In this document: piece by piece, positions 9,499 through 19,505 of the stretch | Layout of the letters: the number at the start of each line of letters is the position of its first letter | Numbering within the stretch: the first letter of the stretch is position 1 | From: Actinomycetales bacterium | GTDB lineage: Bacteria > Actinomycetota > Actinomycetes > Mycobacteriales > Micromonosporaceae | Length of the DNA: 56,711 nucleotides | Direction: 5' to 3' | Assembly (NCBI GenBank): GCA_002919305.1 | Contig: PKFB01000011.1 | Span: 1-56,711, forward strand | Translations under genes and position numbers: made by a program | Notes under the pieces: generated by a model | Told to the model about the DNA's origin: nothing | Database searches by the model: none | The model's input: only the letters and a program-made list of their open reading frames with translations

Positions 9499-9525
9499 GC
9501 GACACGCCCGACCGCGGGGGTCGGA
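9499..9525 (+). promoter_or_regulatory. Conserved hairpin in the rpsJ leader (copy 2)
   Basis: Identical over 27 nt to 4582-4608 in the rpsL leader, with the stem CCGACC-GCGGG-GGTCGG. It lies about 80 nt before the rpsJ start, in a 318-nt gap without another gene. The two ribosomal operons may share a leader-RNA control; no ligand can be assigned from sequence. Confidence 0.65.
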
Positions 9526-9605
9526 CAGACCGGGCACGGGGGCCGCTTTCGGGCGGTGCCCCGGCCGTCACAGCAGCGGCACGAGAGAAGGAAACCGAAG
9601 CCACC

Positions 9606-9914
9606 ATGGCGGGACAGAAGATCCGCATCCGGCTCAAGGCCTATGACCACGAGGTCGTCGACTCCTCGGCTCGGAAGATCGTCGAGACGGTGACGCGCAC
9701 GGGCGCTCAGGTCGCTGGCCCGGTGCCGCTGCCCACGGAGATTAACCGTTTCTGCGTGATCCGATCACCACACAAGTACAAGGACTCACGCGAGCACTTC
9801 GAGATGCGCACGCACAAGCGCCTGATCGACATCATCGACCCGACCCCGAAGACAGTCGACTCGCTGATGCGGCTCGATCTGCCGGCGGGTGTCGACATCG
9901 AGATCAAGCTGTAG
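9606..9914 (+). CDS. rpsJ: 30S ribosomal protein S10
   Basis: At 102 residues it is a standard S10. It is a 30S head protein and also the NusE partner of NusB/NusG in antitermination. The start is ATG 9606, with GAGAAGGAAACCG upstream. Conserved blocks are [60 protein letters not shown] split across the centre, and the C-terminal [10 protein letters not shown]. It opens the S10 operon and is preceded by the conserved leader hairpin; rplC follows after 11 nt. Confidence 0.98.
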
Positions 9915-9925
9915 GGACCTGACTG

Positions 9926-10591
9926 ATGGACAGGCAAGTCAAAGGCATTCTGGGCGCCAAACTTGGCATGACCCAGGTCTGGGACGAGAACAACCGCGTC
10001 GTCCCGGTGACCGTGGTGAAGGCCGGGCCGTGCGTTGTGACCCAGGTGCGCACTCCTGAAAAGGACGGTTACTCCGCGGTGCAGCTCGGGTACGGGGCGA
10101 TCAACCCACGCAAGGTGAACAAGCCGGTGGGTGGGCATTTCGCCAAGGCCGGCGTGGCGCCCCGACGTTATCTGGTGGAGATCCGTACCAGCGACGCCAG
10201 CGAGTACGAGCTGGGCTCCGAGGTAACGGTGGAGTCATTCACCGCCGGACAGCGCGTCGACGTCACCGGAACCACCAAGGGTAAGGGTTTCGCGGGTGTC
10301 ATGAAGCGTCACGGCTTCCGTGGCCTGCGGGCCTCCCACGGTGTGGAGCGCAAGCACCGCTCCCCGGGATCGATCGGTGGCTGCGCCACCCCGGGCCGTG
10401 TCTTCAAGGGTCTTCGGATGGCCGGTCGGATGGGTGGGGAACGGTACACCGTGCAGAACCTCACCATCCACGCCGTCGACCCGGAGAACTCACTCCTGCT
10501 GATCAAGGGGGCCGTCCCTGGTCCGAAGGGTGGGCTGGTCCTGATCCGGACCGCCGCCAAGGCTCCGCTCCGTAAGGGGGGTAAGGCATGA
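9926..10591 (+). CDS. rplC: 50S ribosomal protein L3
   Basis: The protein has 221 residues. L3 is an early assembly protein that contacts the 23S rRNA near the peptidyl-transferase centre. The start ATGGACAGG follows GGGACC. Signatures include [14 protein letters not shown] at the N-terminus, the glycine-rich central loop [17 protein letters not shown], and [15 protein letters not shown]; the glutamine that is methylated in enterobacteria lies in a loop replaced here by GGCATPG. It overlaps rplD by 4 nt, indicating coupled translation. Confidence 0.97.
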   Translation: MDRQVKGILGAKLGMTQVWDENNRVVPVTVVKAGPCVVTQVRTPEKDGYSAVQLGYGAINPRKVNKPVGGHFAKAGVAPRRYLVEIRTSDASEYELGSEVTVESFTAGQRVDVTGTTKGKGFAGVMKRHGFRGLRASHGVERKHRSPGSIGGCATPGRVFKGLRMAGRMGGERYTVQNLTIHAVDPENSLLLIKGAVPGPKGGLVLIRTAAKAPLRKGGKA

Positions 10592-11286
10592 GTGACCTGG
10601 CGGTAGATGTCCGCGATCGGGAGGGCACGGTCGTCGGTCGGGTAAACCTGCCCGGCGACGTCTTCAACGTGCAGGCCAACATCCCGTTGATGCACCAGGT
10701 CGTCGTCGCGCAGCTGGCCGCGGCGCGGCAGGGTACGCACAAGACCAAGACCCGGGGTGAAGTCTCTGGTGGCGGCAAGAAGCCGTACCGCCAGAAGGGG
10801 ACCGGTCGGGCCCGTCAGGGCTCGATCCGCGCGCCACAGTTCACCGGTGGTGGTGTGGTGCACGGGCCGGTGCCTCGCGACTACACCAAGCGCGTACCCA
10901 AGAAGATGAAGGCGGCCGCCCTGCGGGGTGCGCTGTCTGACCGGGCCCGTGAGGGTCGGGTGTTCGTGGTGGACGGCTTCGTGGAAGGCGACACGCCCTC
11001 CACCAAGACCGCCCTGAAGGTCCTGCGCAGTGTCGTGGAGAGCCGCCGTGCCCTGGTGGTGCTGCACCGCGACGACGAGGTGTCGTGGCGGAGCCTGCGC
11101 AACCTCCCGAACGTGCACCTGATCACGCCGGACCAGCTCAACACCTACGACGTCCTGCTGTGCGACCACGTGGTCTTCACCGCGGACGCGTTGACCGCCT
11201 TCCTGGGGCGGGAGCTGGAGATCAGCGACGTTGAGACCGACGGCGAGACAGCCGAGGCCGGAAACGACAAGGCGGAGGAGGCGTGA
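10588..11286 (+). CDS. rplD: 50S ribosomal protein L4
   Basis: The protein has 232 residues; ATG 10588 overlaps the rplC stop (ATGA). L4 lines the nascent-peptide tunnel, and in enterobacteria it autoregulates the S10 operon. The tunnel loop is visible around [20 protein letters not shown] and [12 protein letters not shown]. The globular part ends near [12 protein letters not shown] and is followed by an acidic tail of about 20 residues ([19 protein letters not shown]). rplW starts within its stop region. Confidence 0.97.
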   Translation: MSDLAVDVRDREGTVVGRVNLPGDVFNVQANIPLMHQVVVAQLAAARQGTHKTKTRGEVSGGGKKPYRQKGTGRARQGSIRAPQFTGGGVVHGPVPRDYTKRVPKKMKAAALRGALSDRAREGRVFVVDGFVEGDTPSTKTALKVLRSVVESRRALVVLHRDDEVSWRSLRNLPNVHLITPDQLNTYDVLLCDHVVFTADALTAFLGRELEISDVETDGETAEAGNDKAEEA

Positions 11287-11594
11287 TGAGCGGCCTGGTA
11301 CAGACCGACCCGCGCGACGTCATCCTGGCGCCGGTCATTTCCGAGAAGAGCTACGGCCTGCTTGACCAGAACAAGTACACGTTCTTGGTGCACCCGGACG
11401 CGAACAAGACTCAGATCAAGATCGCTATTCAGCAGATCTTCAACGTTCGCGTTCTGAAGGTGAACACGGCCAACCGGGAGGGCAAGCGCAAGCGCACCCG
11501 AGGTGGTTGGGGCAAGCGCAAGAACACCAAGCGGGCGATCGTGACCCTCGCGCCGGGAGACCGGATCGAGGCATTCGGCGGACCGGTCAGCTGA
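11286..11594 (+). CDS. rplW: 50S ribosomal protein L23
   Basis: The protein has 102 residues from ATG 11286, which overlaps the TGA of rplD; an in-frame GTG at 11283 is an alternative. L23 sits at the tunnel exit and docks SRP, trigger factor and SecYEG. Conserved blocks are [38 protein letters not shown] and the RNA-binding loop [20 protein letters not shown]. It lies between rplD and rplB in canonical order. Confidence 0.97.
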   Translation: MSGLVQTDPRDVILAPVISEKSYGLLDQNKYTFLVHPDANKTQIKIAIQQIFNVRVLKVNTANREGKRKRTRGGWGKRKNTKRAIVTLAPGDRIEAFGGPVS

Positions 11595-11625
11595 CGAGCG
11601 GCATCGCTACAGGAGCTTAGAGACG

Positions 11626-12462
11626 ATGGGTATTCGCAAGTACAAGCCGACGACGCCCGGGCGTCGTGGCGGGAGCGTCTCCGACTTCGTGGAGGTCACT
11701 CGTGACCACCCTGAGAAGTCGCTGCTGCGTCCGCTGCACTCCAAGGGAGGCCGCAACTCGCAGGGACGTATCACCGCCCGGCACCAGGGCGGCGGGCACA
11801 AGCGTCAGTACCGTCTGATCGACTTCCGCCGCAATGACAAGGACGGTATCCCGGCGAAGGTCGCTCACATTGAGTACGACCCGAACCGGACCGCTCGGAT
11901 CGCGCTGCTGCACTACGCCGACGGCGAGAAGCGGTACATCCTCTGCCCCAAGGACCTCCGTCAGGGGGACGTCATCGAGGCGGGCAGTGACGCTGACATC
12001 AAGCCAGGTAACAACCTGCCGCTGCGCAACATTCCGGTGGGTACCACGATCCACGCGGTGGAGCTGCGTCCTGGAGCAGGTGCCAAGCTAGGGCGTTCGG
12101 CTGGTGCGAGTATCCAGCTGTTGGCCAAGGAGGGCACCTACGCCACGCTGCGGATGCCCTCCGGGGAAATCCGGATGGTGGACGTCCGGTGCCGCGCCAC
12201 CGTCGGTGAGGTCGGGAACGCCGAGCAGTCCAACATCAACTGGGGCAAGGCCGGTCGGATGCGTTGGAAGGGGCGCCGCCCAACTGTCCGTGGTGTGGCG
12301 ATGAACCCCGTCGACCACCCGCACGGTGGTGGTGAGGGTAAGACCTCCGGTGGCCGTCACCCGGTGAACCCGAAGGGTAAGCCCGAAGGGCGGACCCGGC
12401 GGAAGGGCAAGGCGAGCGACCGGCTCATCGTCCGGCGCCGTTACGTGAACCGGAAGCGATGA
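11626..12462 (+). CDS. rplB: 50S ribosomal protein L2
   Basis: The protein has 278 residues, normal for L2. L2 is needed for subunit association and peptidyl-transferase function. The start ATGGGTATTCGC follows AGGAGCTTAGAG. Signatures include [21 protein letters not shown], the [21 protein letters not shown] block, and the C-terminal [20 protein letters not shown], which contains the conserved histidine near residue 230. It sits 31 nt after rplW and 14 nt before rpsS. Confidence 0.98.
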   Translation: MGIRKYKPTTPGRRGGSVSDFVEVTRDHPEKSLLRPLHSKGGRNSQGRITARHQGGGHKRQYRLIDFRRNDKDGIPAKVAHIEYDPNRTARIALLHYADGEKRYILCPKDLRQGDVIEAGSDADIKPGNNLPLRNIPVGTTIHAVELRPGAGAKLGRSAGASIQLLAKEGTYATLRMPSGEIRMVDVRCRATVGEVGNAEQSNINWGKAGRMRWKGRRPTVRGVAMNPVDHPHGGGEGKTSGGRHPVNPKGKPEGRTRRKGKASDRLIVRRRYVNRKR

Positions 12463-12476
12463 GGTGAGTAAGGCCC

Positions 12477-12758
12477 ATGCCTCGTAGTTTGAAGAAGGGT
12501 CCCTTCGTGGACGACCACCTGATGAAGAAGGTGGTGACCCAGAACGAGAAGGGAACCAAGAACGTCATCAAGACCTGGTCACGGCGCTCGACGATAGTTC
12601 CGGAGATGATCGGACACACGATCGCCGTGCACGACGGGCGCAAGCATGTCCCGGTGTTCATCACAGAGGCGATGATCGGGCACAAGCTCGGTGAGTTCGC
12701 GCCCACCCGGACCTTCCGCAGCCACGACAAGGACGACCGCAAGAGCCGTCGTCGCTGA
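12477..12758 (+). CDS. rpsS: 30S ribosomal protein S19
   Basis: The 93-residue protein has the standard S19 length. S19 binds the head of the 30S subunit with S13 near the A-site tRNA. The N-terminus [18 protein letters not shown] and the core [43 protein letters not shown] are highly conserved (quoted in part). The basic tail [10 protein letters not shown] is typical of actinobacteria. Confidence 0.97.
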   Translation: MPRSLKKGPFVDDHLMKKVVTQNEKGTKNVIKTWSRRSTIVPEMIGHTIAVHDGRKHVPVFITEAMIGHKLGEFAPTRTFRSHDKDDRKSRRR

Positions 12759-12790
12759 CGTACGTAATACAGACGAGCAAGGGGACAGCG

Positions 12791-13432
12791 ATGCCAAGAA
12801 GGGGTGGCGCGTCTACGCTGCCGGGCGCCCGGGCGATCGCGCGCTATGTGCGTGTCTCGCCGCGGAAGGCGCGCCGGGTGATCGACCTCATCCGCGGGCT
12901 TCCCGCGAACGAGGCCCTCACGGTGCTGAAGTTCGCGCCCCAGGCCGCGAGCGTGCCGGTGTACAAGGTGCTGGCCAGCGCGATCGCCAACGCCGAGAAC
13001 AACGAGCGGCTGGACCCCGACTCGCTGCTCGTCAGCGAGGCGTACGTCGATGAGGGGCCGACGCTCACGCGCTACCGCCCGCGGGCCCAGGGACGCGCGT
13101 ACCGCATCCGCAAGCGCACCTGCCACATCACCGTGGCGGTGGAGAGCGTTCAGGTCAGCAACCGGTCCAACCGGCGTACCCGTCCCGCCCGTGACACCCG
13201 TAGGGGAACGCAGGCGTCGGTGAGCCGGGCTACGGCCGCTCAAGCCGCCGCGGAGGCGGCTGACGAGGCGGCCCGGACGGCCAAGGCTGACGAGGCCGCC
13301 GTCGACACCGATGCCACCGAAACTGCGGACACCGACGCGGCGGTATCGGCCACGGTCGAACAGACCAACAACGACGCGCAGAGCAGCGACGACAACGACG
13401 AACCAGCCGCGAACAGGGAGAAGTCCGAGTAA
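12791..13432 (+). CDS. rplV: 50S ribosomal protein L22 with long acidic C-terminal extension
   Basis: The protein has 213 residues where the L22 core needs about 115. L22 lines the exit tunnel. The core, residues about 5-125, shows [35 protein letters not shown] and the tunnel beta-hairpin [19 protein letters not shown]. From about residue 135 the sequence becomes Ala/Asp/Glu/Thr-rich and lacks aromatic residues, so it is very likely disordered. Such tails occur in other actinomycetes. The stop codon shares one base with the rpsC start (TAATG). Confidence 0.96.
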   Translation: MPRRGGASTLPGARAIARYVRVSPRKARRVIDLIRGLPANEALTVLKFAPQAASVPVYKVLASAIANAENNERLDPDSLLVSEAYVDEGPTLTRYRPRAQGRAYRIRKRTCHITVAVESVQVSNRSNRRTRPARDTRRGTQASVSRATAAQAAAEAADEAARTAKADEAAVDTDATETADTDAAVSATVEQTNNDAQSSDDNDEPAANREKSE

Positions 13433-14295
13433 TGGGTCAGAAGGTTCACCCGCACGGGTTCCGGCTCGGCATCACCTCCGACTGGAAGTCCCGCTGGTAC
13501 GCGGACAAGCTCTACAAGGACTACATCGCCGAGGACGTCAAGATTCGGCGCATGATGTCCCGAGGGCTGGAGCGGGCCGGCATCGCCAAGGTGGATATCG
13601 AGCGCACCCGAGACCGGGTCCGGGTCGACATTCACACCGCCCGGCCCGGCATCGTCATCGGTCGTAAGGGAGCCGAGGCGGATCGGATTCGGGCGGAGCT
13701 GGAGAAGCTCACCGGCAAGCAGGTGCAGCTGAACATTCTTGAGGTGAAGAACCCCGAGTCCGACGCGCAGCTGGTCGCCCAGGGGATCGCTGAGCAGCTG
13801 TCGAGCCGGGTTTCATTCCGGCGCGCGATGCGTAAGGCGATCCAGTCGGCGATGAAGAACCCGCTCGTGAAGGGTATTCGGGTGCAGTGCGCCGGCCGCC
13901 TGGGTGGCGCTGAGATGTCGCGGTCGGAGTTCTACCGCGAGGGACGCGTGCCACTGCACACCCTGCGCGCGAACATCGACTACGGCTTCTTCGAGGCCAA
14001 GACCACCTTCGGGCGCATCGGCGTGAAGGTGTGGATCTACAAGGGCGACGCGGTGCCCGGACGTGAGCAGCCCGAGCCGCCGCAGCGCGAGCGCCGGGAA
14101 CGGCGTGAGCGGCCCCGTCGGCGTTCCGGCTCTTCCGGTGCGTCCTCCAGCGGCACCGATGCCGGCCGTGCGGCCGCGGCTGACCGGGGCGAGCGTGGGG
14201 AGCGGGCCAGCAGTGAGGCCCAGGCGCCCGCGACCGCCGGTGCAGCGGCCGCGACCAGTGACAACAGCGCGCAGAGCGACGGGCAGGAGGGCTAA
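13432..14295 (+). CDS. rpsC: 30S ribosomal protein S3 with C-terminal extension
   Basis: The protein has 287 residues; the S3 core (about 215) is complete. S3 forms part of the mRNA entry channel and contributes to helicase activity. [14 protein letters not shown] opens the protein, the KH domain carries [16 protein letters not shown], and the C-terminal core has [20 protein letters not shown] and KVWIYKGDA. After about residue 215 an Arg/Glu-rich then Ser/Ala/Gly-rich tail of about 70 residues follows. It overlaps rplV by one base and rplP starts 3 nt later. Confidence 0.97.
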   Translation: MGQKVHPHGFRLGITSDWKSRWYADKLYKDYIAEDVKIRRMMSRGLERAGIAKVDIERTRDRVRVDIHTARPGIVIGRKGAEADRIRAELEKLTGKQVQLNILEVKNPESDAQLVAQGIAEQLSSRVSFRRAMRKAIQSAMKNPLVKGIRVQCAGRLGGAEMSRSEFYREGRVPLHTLRANIDYGFFEAKTTFGRIGVKVWIYKGDAVPGREQPEPPQRERRERRERPRRRSGSSGASSSGTDAGRAAAADRGERGERASSEAQAPATAGAAAATSDNSAQSDGQEG

Positions 14296-14298
14296 GCC

Positions 14299-14724
14299 AT
14301 GCTGATGCCGCGCAAGCCCCCCAAGGGCTTCCGTAAGCCGCACCACCCCAGCCGGAAAGGCCGGGCCAAGGGCGGCACCAAGGTGGCGTTCGGCGAGTAC
14401 GGCATCCAGGCGCTGGAGCCCGCGTACGTCACGAACCGGCAGATCGAGGCCGCGCGTATCGCCATGACCCGGCACATTCGGCGTGGTGGCAAGGTGTGGA
14501 TCACGATCTTCCCTGACCAGGCCTTGACCAAGAAGCCTGCCGAAACCCGGATGGGTTCCGGTAAGGGTTCGCCCGAGTGGTGGGTCGCCAACGTCAAGCC
14601 GGGCCGGGTCATGTTCGAACTGTCCTTCCCTAACGAGGCAGTGGCCCGGGAAGCGTTGACCCGTGCGATTCACAAGCTCCCGATGAAGTGCCGCATCGTC
14701 AAGCGGGAAGTGGGTGAAGCCTGA
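14299..14724 (+). CDS. rplP: 50S ribosomal protein L16
   Basis: The protein has 141 residues. L16 organises the A-site tRNA binding region of the 50S subunit. The N-terminus [20 protein letters not shown] and the core [40 protein letters not shown] and [11 protein letters not shown] are all standard. Its last base overlaps the ATG of rpmC (TGATGG), indicating coupled translation. Confidence 0.97.
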   Translation: MLMPRKPPKGFRKPHHPSRKGRAKGGTKVAFGEYGIQALEPAYVTNRQIEAARIAMTRHIRRGGKVWITIFPDQALTKKPAETRMGSGKGSPEWWVANVKPGRVMFELSFPNEAVAREALTRAIHKLPMKCRIVKREVGEA

Positions 14725-14957
14725 TGGCAGCGGGCACATCGGCCGCTGAGCTGCGTGAGCTGACCACCGAGGAACTGGCTGCGCGGCTGAAGGAAGCCAA
14801 GGCTGAACTGTTCAACCTGCGGATTCAGGGAGCCACCGGGCAGCTCGACAACAACCGCCGGTTGCAAGTGGTGCGTCGAGAGATCGCCCGGATCTACACG
14901 ATCATGCGTGAGCGCGAACTGGGGCTGTCCGTCGCGCCGGATGAGGTGGCGTCATGA
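14724..14957 (+). CDS. rpmC: 50S ribosomal protein L29
   Basis: At 77 residues it is an L29 of ordinary length. The two-helix protein sits at the tunnel exit beside L23. The family pattern is [35 protein letters not shown] and [20 protein letters not shown]. The ATG overlaps the rplP stop, and its own stop overlaps the rpsQ start (ATGA). Confidence 0.96.
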   Translation: MAAGTSAAELRELTTEELAARLKEAKAELFNLRIQGATGQLDNNRRLQVVRREIARIYTIMRERELGLSVAPDEVAS

Positions 14958-15226
14958 GTGAGCCAGCAACCACGACGCGTGGACGACGCAAAGTCCGCGA
15001 GGGGTACGTGGTCAGCGACAAAATGGACAAGACGGTCGTGGTCCAGGTCGAGGACCGCGTGAAGCACCCCCTATACGGCAAGGTCATGCGTCGTACCAGC
15101 AAGCTGAAGGCGCATGACGAGAACAACCAGTGCGGCATCGGAGACCGGGTGCTGCTGATGGAGACCCGGCCGCTGTCTGCGACCAAGCGGTGGCGGGTCG
15201 TCGAGATCCTCGAGAAGGCCAAGTAA
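14954..15226 (+). CDS. rpsQ: 30S ribosomal protein S17
   Basis: The protein has 90 residues. S17 is a primary 16S-binding protein with an OB fold. Recognisable blocks are [40 protein letters not shown], and [20 protein letters not shown] followed by [12 protein letters not shown] 14954 overlaps the rpmC stop by 4 nt. The 18 nt to rplN marks the conventional end of the S10 group and start of the spc group, with no terminator seen between them. Confidence 0.97.
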   Translation: MSEPATTTRGRRKVREGYVVSDKMDKTVVVQVEDRVKHPLYGKVMRRTSKLKAHDENNQCGIGDRVLLMETRPLSATKRWRVVEILEKAK

Positions 15227-15244
15227 GCGAGCCGGGAGATATAG

Positions 15245-15613
15245 GTGATCCAGCAGGAGTCGCGACTGCGCGTCGCCGACAACACGGGTGCGAGGGAGAT
15301 TCTTTGCATCCGCGTCCTCGGCGGCTCCGGTCGACGCTACGCGAGCATCGGCGATGTCATTGTCGCCACGGTCAAGGACGCCATCCCCGGTTCCAGTGTG
15401 AAAAAGGGCGACGTGGTCAAGGCCGTGGTAGTTCGCACCGCCAAAGAGAAGCGTCGGCCTGACGGGTCCTACATCCGTTTCGACGAGAACGCTGCGGTGT
15501 TGATCCGTGACGGTGGGGATCCGCGGGGAACGCGTATCTTTGGCCCGGTTGGACGGGAACTGCGTGATAAGCGCTTCATGAGGATCATCTCTCTGGCTCC
15601 GGAGGTGCTGTAG
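15245..15613 (+). CDS. rplN: 50S ribosomal protein L14
   Basis: The 122-residue protein has the exact family length and starts with GTG behind GGGAGATATAG. L14 lies at the subunit interface and is the docking site of the silencing factor Rsf[21 protein letters not shown], the [20 protein letters not shown] loop, and the C-terminal [23 protein letters not shown] (quoted in part) are characteristic. It opens the spc cluster. Confidence 0.98.
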   Translation: MIQQESRLRVADNTGAREILCIRVLGGSGRRYASIGDVIVATVKDAIPGSSVKKGDVVKAVVVRTAKEKRRPDGSYIRFDENAAVLIRDGGDPRGTRIFGPVGRELRDKRFMRIISLAPEVL

Positions 15614-15617
15614 AGCC

Positions 15618-15932
15618 ATGAAGGTGAAGAAGGGCGACACGGTTCTCGTCATCGCCGGTAAGGACAAGGGCGCCCGGGGCAAGGTCATCGCGGCCTACCC
15701 CAAGGAGCAACGGGTCCTGGTCGAGGGCGTCAATCGGGTCAAGAAGCACACCCGTATCCGCACCACCCAGCGGGGCGCGAAGACCGGCGGCATCGTGACC
15801 CAGGAAGCCCCGATCCACGTCAGCAACGTGATGGTGCTTGACGCGGACAACAACCCGACACGTGTGGGCATCCGCAGGGACGAAAAGGGCCGTCCAATCC
15901 GGATCTCCCGCCGTACCGGTAAGGACCTGTGA
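15618..15932 (+). CDS. rplX: 50S ribosomal protein L24
   Basis: The protein has 104 residues. L24 is an assembly initiator of the 50S subunit. The KOW motif is visible at the N-terminus as [20 protein letters not shown], followed by [15 protein letters not shown] and the [13 protein letters not shown] segment. It starts 4 nt after rplN, and its stop overlaps the upstream region of rplE. Confidence 0.97.
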   Translation: MKVKKGDTVLVIAGKDKGARGKVIAAYPKEQRVLVEGVNRVKKHTRIRTTQRGAKTGGIVTQEAPIHVSNVMVLDADNNPTRVGIRRDEKGRPIRISRRTGKDL

Positions 15933-15934
15933 TC

Positions 15935-16531
15935 ATGACCGTAGCGACAGAAGAGAAGGTGGTGCCGCGTCTGAAGACGCGGTACCAGCAGGAGATTGTG
16001 GGCAAGCTGCGCGAGCAGTTCGGCTACACCAATCCCATGCAGGTCCCCACGGTCGTGAAGGTCGTGGTGAACATGGGTGTGGGTGAGGCCGCCCGGGACG
16101 CCAAGCTCATCGAGGGCGCCATTCGGGACCTGGCCACCATCACCGGGCAGAAGCCGTTGGTGCGTCGCGCGAAGAAGTCCATCGCGCAGTTCAAGCTGCG
16201 CGCGGGGATGCCGATCGGCGCCAAGGTGACGCTGCGCGGTGACCGGATGTGGGAGTTCCTGGACCGGTTGCTGTCGATCGCCCTGCCTCGTATCCGGGAC
16301 TTCCGGGGGCTGTCGGACCAGCAGTTCGACGGTAACGGCAACTACACGTTCGGTGTGACCGAGCAGTCGATCTTCCACGAGATCGACCAGGACCGGATGG
16401 ACCGGGTCCGGGGTATGGACATCACTGTGGTGACGACCGCGTCGACCGATGAGGAAGGTCGTGCGCTTCTGCGGCACCTCGGCTTCCCGTTCCGGGACTC
16501 CGGATCCAGTGGCGCGCGTAAGGAGAACTGA
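15935..16531 (+). CDS. rplE: 50S ribosomal protein L5
   Basis: The protein has 198 residues from ATG 15935, chosen because AAGGAC lies 9 nt upstream; GTG 15929 overlapping the rplX stop is the alternative. L5 binds 5S rRNA and contacts S13 at a bridge. Conserved blocks are [59 protein letters not shown] and the [18 protein letters not shown] region. It is followed by rpsN after 6 nt. Confidence 0.97.
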   Translation: MTVATEEKVVPRLKTRYQQEIVGKLREQFGYTNPMQVPTVVKVVVNMGVGEAARDAKLIEGAIRDLATITGQKPLVRRAKKSIAQFKLRAGMPIGAKVTLRGDRMWEFLDRLLSIALPRIRDFRGLSDQQFDGNGNYTFGVTEQSIFHEIDQDRMDRVRGMDITVVTTASTDEEGRALLRHLGFPFRDSGSSGARKEN

Positions 16532-16537
16532 GTAGCT

Positions 16538-16723
16538 ATGGCGAAGAAGGCGCTGATCATCAAGGCGCAGCGGAAGCCGAAGTTCCGGGTGCGCGCGTAC
16601 ACTCGCTGCCAGCGGTGCGGACGCCCGAGGGCGGTGTACCGCAAGTTTGGTCTCTGCCGGGTGTGCATCCGCGAGATGGCGCACCGGGGCGAGCTGCCGG
16701 GCGTCTGGAAGGCGTCCTGGTAA
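16538..16723 (+). CDS. rpsN: 30S ribosomal protein S14, zinc-binding type (type Z)
   Basis: At 61 residues it is the short S14 form. It carries CQRCGRP and CRVC, a C-x2-C ... C-x2-C zinc ribbon, which marks the zinc-dependent housekeeping version; the zinc-free C-minus paralogue of about 101 residues is not in this window. The N-terminus [20 protein letters not shown] is typical. It is followed by an 80-nt gap before rpsH. Confidence 0.97.
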   Translation: MAKKALIIKAQRKPKFRVRAYTRCQRCGRPRAVYRKFGLCRVCIREMAHRGELPGVWKASW

Positions 16724-16803
16724 GCCGCACGTTCCCGCTTCCCCTGCCCTGCCATCGCCGTAGGCCTCGCGAGGAACCACGGTGAGAAAGGCTCACAGAT
16801 CTT

Positions 16804-17211
16804 ATGACCATGACCGATCCGATCGCAGACATGCTTACGCGTCTGCGTAACGCCAACCAGGCGTACCACGACTATGTGGCGATGCCCTACTCCAAGCTCA
16901 AGGCGAGTATCGCGGAGCTGCTCAAGCAGGAGGGGTACATCGCTGGCTGGACCGTCTTGGAGCCCGAGCCTGGTCGTACCGGGCGGATCCTGCGTATAGA
17001 GCTCAAGTACGGCCAGAACCGGGAACGGAGCATCGCCGGGCTGCGCCGGGTCTCCAAGCCCGGTCTGCGGGTGTACGCGAAGGCCAACGACCTACCGCGG
17101 GTGCTCGGCGGCTTGGGGGTGGCGATCATCTCCACCTCCCAAGGACTCCTCACCGACCGGCAGGCCCGCAAGCGAGGGGTGGGCGGGGAAGTCCTCGCCT
17201 ACGTCTGGTGA
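16804..17211 (+). CDS. rpsH: 30S ribosomal protein S8
   Basis: The protein has 135 residues. S8 binds helix 21 of 16S rRNA; in E. coli it also represses the spc operon at rpl[21 protein letters not shown], the [18 protein letters not shown] segment, and the C-terminal [20 protein letters not shown] and LAYVW are standard. The 80-nt leader and GAGAAAGG upstream allow independent translation initiation. Confidence 0.97.
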   Translation: MTMTDPIADMLTRLRNANQAYHDYVAMPYSKLKASIAELLKQEGYIAGWTVLEPEPGRTGRILRIELKYGQNRERSIAGLRRVSKPGLRVYAKANDLPRVLGGLGVAIISTSQGLLTDRQARKRGVGGEVLAYVW

Positions 17212-17223
17212 GGGAGCGTAGCG

Positions 17224-17763
17224 ATGTCGCGTATCGGACGTAAGCCGATCGAGATTCCCAACGGGGTGGACGTCACTATTGACGGACCGCGGGTCACCAT
17301 CAAGGGACCCAAGGGCGAGTTGACGCACACCCTCGCCCACCCGATCACTGCAGAGCGAGGCGAGGACGGTCTGCTCTACGTGAAGCGGCCCAACGATGAG
17401 CGGCGGTCCAAGGAGCTGCACGGGCTGTCCCGGACGCTCGTATACAACATGATCGTAGGAGTCACCCAGGGGTACACCCGTACTCTGGAGGTGCAGGGGA
17501 CGGGATACCGGGTGCAGCTCAAGGGCCAGGACCTGGAGCTCTCGCTGGGCTTCTCTCACCCGGTTGTGGTGTCGCCTCCACCTGGGGTGACCTTCCGGGT
17601 AGAGCGGCCTACCCAGTTCGTGGTCGAAGGTATCGACAAGCAGCTCGTGGGCGAGGTCGCTGCCAACATCCGTAAGCTTCGTCCCCCGGAGCCCTACAAG
17701 GGCAAGGGCGTGCGATACCTGGGCGAGAACGTTCGCCGCAAGGCCGGAAAGGCAGGTAGGTGA
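17224..17763 (+). CDS. rplF: 50S ribosomal protein L6
   Basis: The protein has 179 residues, normal for L6, with two tandem alpha/beta domains near the GTPase-associated region. [20 protein letters not shown] starts the protein. [40 protein letters not shown] and the C-terminal [20 protein letters not shown] are diagnostic. rplR begins one base after its stop. Confidence 0.98.
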   Translation: MSRIGRKPIEIPNGVDVTIDGPRVTIKGPKGELTHTLAHPITAERGEDGLLYVKRPNDERRSKELHGLSRTLVYNMIVGVTQGYTRTLEVQGTGYRVQLKGQDLELSLGFSHPVVVSPPPGVTFRVERPTQFVVEGIDKQLVGEVAANIRKLRPPEPYKGKGVRYLGENVRRKAGKAGR

Positions 17764-17764
17764 G

Positions 17765-18160
17765 ATGTCGGCCAAGCTGCTTCGTCGTCGCTCTTCCGGA
17801 GGTGTCGCGGCCCAGCGGAAGATTGCACGGGCCCGCCGTCACTTCCGGGTGCGCCGGAAGGTACGGGGTACCCCGGCACGGCCGCGGCTGGTGGTGACTC
17901 GCACCCTGCGCCACATCTACGCGCAGGTGATCGACGACACCGTCGGTCACACGCTGGCGGCGGCCTCCACCCTCGACCCCTCCCTGCGCGGGATCGAGGG
18001 AGACAAGACCGCGAAGGCCCGCCGGGTCGGTGCATTGCTCGCGGAACGTGCGAAGGCCGCTGGGGTCAATGCGGTGGTGTTCGACCGAGGCGGGAACCTC
18101 TACCACGGCCGGATCGCCGCACTTGCCGACGCCGCACGGGAAGGCGGTCTGGACTTCTGA
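17765..18160 (+). CDS. rplR: 50S ribosomal protein L18
   Basis: The protein has 131 residues. L18 binds 5S rRNA together with L5 and L25. The basic N-terminus [20 protein letters not shown] and [20 protein letters not shown] are typical, as are the C-terminal [20 protein letters not shown] and [12 protein letters not shown] follows the rplF stop with AGGTAGGTGAG as the ribosome binding site. Confidence 0.97.
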   Translation: MSAKLLRRRSSGGVAAQRKIARARRHFRVRRKVRGTPARPRLVVTRTLRHIYAQVIDDTVGHTLAAASTLDPSLRGIEGDKTAKARRVGALLAERAKAAGVNAVVFDRGGNLYHGRIAALADAAREGGLDF

Positions 18161-18221
18161 TGGATCTGATGAGCCGGGTGAGCCCCGTCCGCCCGGGACT
18201 ATTTCGAGAGGGAAGCGCCTA

Positions 18222-18824
18222 ATGCCAGGTCAGCAGCGCCGCGGCGGTTCCGGCGGCGAGGGTCGCCGGGAGCGCCGTGAAGGCGGTCGCGGTGGCGCGA
18301 CCGCGGAGAAGACGCCACACCTCGAGCGTGTCGTCACGATTAACCGTGTCGCCAAGGTAGTCAAGGGCGGTCGTCGGTTCAGCTTCACCGCGTTGGTTGT
18401 GGTGGGTGACGGTGACGGTACCGTCGGTGTTGGTTACGGCAAGGCCAAGGAGGTGCCCGCGGCTATCGCCAAGGGCGTCGAGGAGGCCAAGAAGCACTTC
18501 TTCAAGGTGCCCCGCATCGGTTCCACCATCCCGCACCCGGTGATCGGTGAGGAAGCGGCGGGTGTTGTGCTGCTCAAGCCGGCCAGCCCCGGTACCGGTG
18601 TGATCGCCGGTGGCCCCGTGCGCGCGGTACTGGAGTGCGCAGGCATCCACGATGTGCTCTCCAAGAGCCTCGGTTCGTCCAATCCGATCAACATCGTTCA
18701 CGCCACCGTGGCGGCGCTCCGGCGGTTGGAGTCGCCGGAGTCGGTCGCGCGGCGTCGTGGACTGCCGGTGGAGGATGTCGCGCCCGCTGCCATGCTGGCG
18801 GCGCGCGCTGGGGCAGGTGCGTGA
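18222..18824 (+). CDS. rpsE: 30S ribosomal protein S5
   Basis: The protein has 200 residues starting at ATG 18222 behind GAGAGGGAAGCG. S5 takes part in accuracy and mRNA unwinding. An actinobacterial Gly/Arg/Glu-rich N-terminal extension of about 30 residues precedes the core. The S5 signature [20 protein letters not shown], the [20 protein letters not shown] helix, and [21 protein letters not shown] (quoted in part) are clear. rpmD begins 2 nt later. Confidence 0.97.
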   Translation: MPGQQRRGGSGGEGRRERREGGRGGATAEKTPHLERVVTINRVAKVVKGGRRFSFTALVVVGDGDGTVGVGYGKAKEVPAAIAKGVEEAKKHFFKVPRIGSTIPHPVIGEEAAGVVLLKPASPGTGVIAGGPVRAVLECAGIHDVLSKSLGSSNPINIVHATVAALRRLESPESVARRRGLPVEDVAPAAMLAARAGAGA

Positions 18825-18826
18825 CG

Positions 18827-19009
18827 ATGGCACGACTGAAGGTCACCCAGGTTCGATCCGCGATCGGTGCCAAGCGGAAGCAGCGTGAGACGCTGCGTAC
18901 GCTCGGCCTGAAGCGCATCAACGACGCGGTCGTCAAGGAAGACCGGCCCGAGATCAGGGGGATGATCACGACCGTGACCCACCTGGTGAGGGTCGAGGAG
19001 GTCGAGTAA
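18827..19009 (+). CDS. rpmD: 50S ribosomal protein L30
   Basis: At 60 residues it is the normal bacterial length. ATG 18827 starts 2 nt after the rpsE stop. [39 protein letters not shown] and the C-terminal [17 protein letters not shown] are the standard L30 pattern. It lies between rpsE and rplO as usual. Confidence 0.96.
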   Translation: MARLKVTQVRSAIGAKRKQRETLRTLGLKRINDAVVKEDRPEIRGMITTVTHLVRVEEVE

Positions 19010-19013
19010 CCCC

Positions 19014-19457
19014 ATGACGCTCAAGCTCCACCATCTCCGTCCCGCGCCCGGCGCGCACAAGCCGAAGACCCGTGTTGGGCGTGGTGAGGGGTCTAAGGGG
19101 AAGACCGCTGGTCGGGGTACCAAGGGCACCAAAGCACGCAAGCAGGTGCCTGCGGGCTTCGAGGGTGGTCAGATGCCCATCCACATGCGGCTGCCCAAGC
19201 TCAAGGGTTTCCGTAACAACTCCAAGGTCACCTACCAGGTCGTCAACCTGGACCGGTTGGCGGAGCTGTTCCCGTCTGGTGGCCAGGTCGGACCGGATGA
19301 GCTGGTGAAGGCTGGTGCGGTCCGCAAGGGCCAGCCGGTGAAGGTGCTCGGTCAGGGCGAGCTTGGCGGGATCGCGCTCGCGGTGTCGGCGCACGCGTTC
19401 AGCGCCTCCGCCAAGGAGAAGATCGAGGCGGCCGGCGGTTCGGTGACGCAGTTGTAG
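19014..19457 (+). CDS. rplO: 50S ribosomal protein L15
   Basis: The protein has 147 residues. L15 is a late-assembly protein with an extended glycine-rich N-terminus ([40 protein letters not shown]) and a globular C-terminus with [20 protein letters not shown]. It is last in the spc ribosomal group and is followed by a strong hairpin before secY, so secY probably has a separate or attenuated transcript. Confidence 0.97.
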   Translation: MTLKLHHLRPAPGAHKPKTRVGRGEGSKGKTAGRGTKGTKARKQVPAGFEGGQMPIHMRLPKLKGFRNNSKVTYQVVNLDRLAELFPSGGQVGPDELVKAGAVRKGQPVKVLGQGELGGIALAVSAHAFSASAKEKIEAAGGSVTQL

Positions 19458-19464
19458 GCAGTGA

Positions 19465-19505
19465 AAGCCGCCGTGACCGGGGTGTTGCTCTGGTCACGGC
19501 GGCTT
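19465..19505 (+). terminator. 14-bp hairpin between rplO and secY
   Basis: AAGCCGCCGTGACC and GGTCACGGCGGCTT form a perfect 14-bp stem around a 13-nt loop, 8 nt after the rplO stop. There is no U-tract, so it is either an actinobacterial-type terminator or an attenuator separating the ribosomal genes from secY. Confidence 0.75.
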
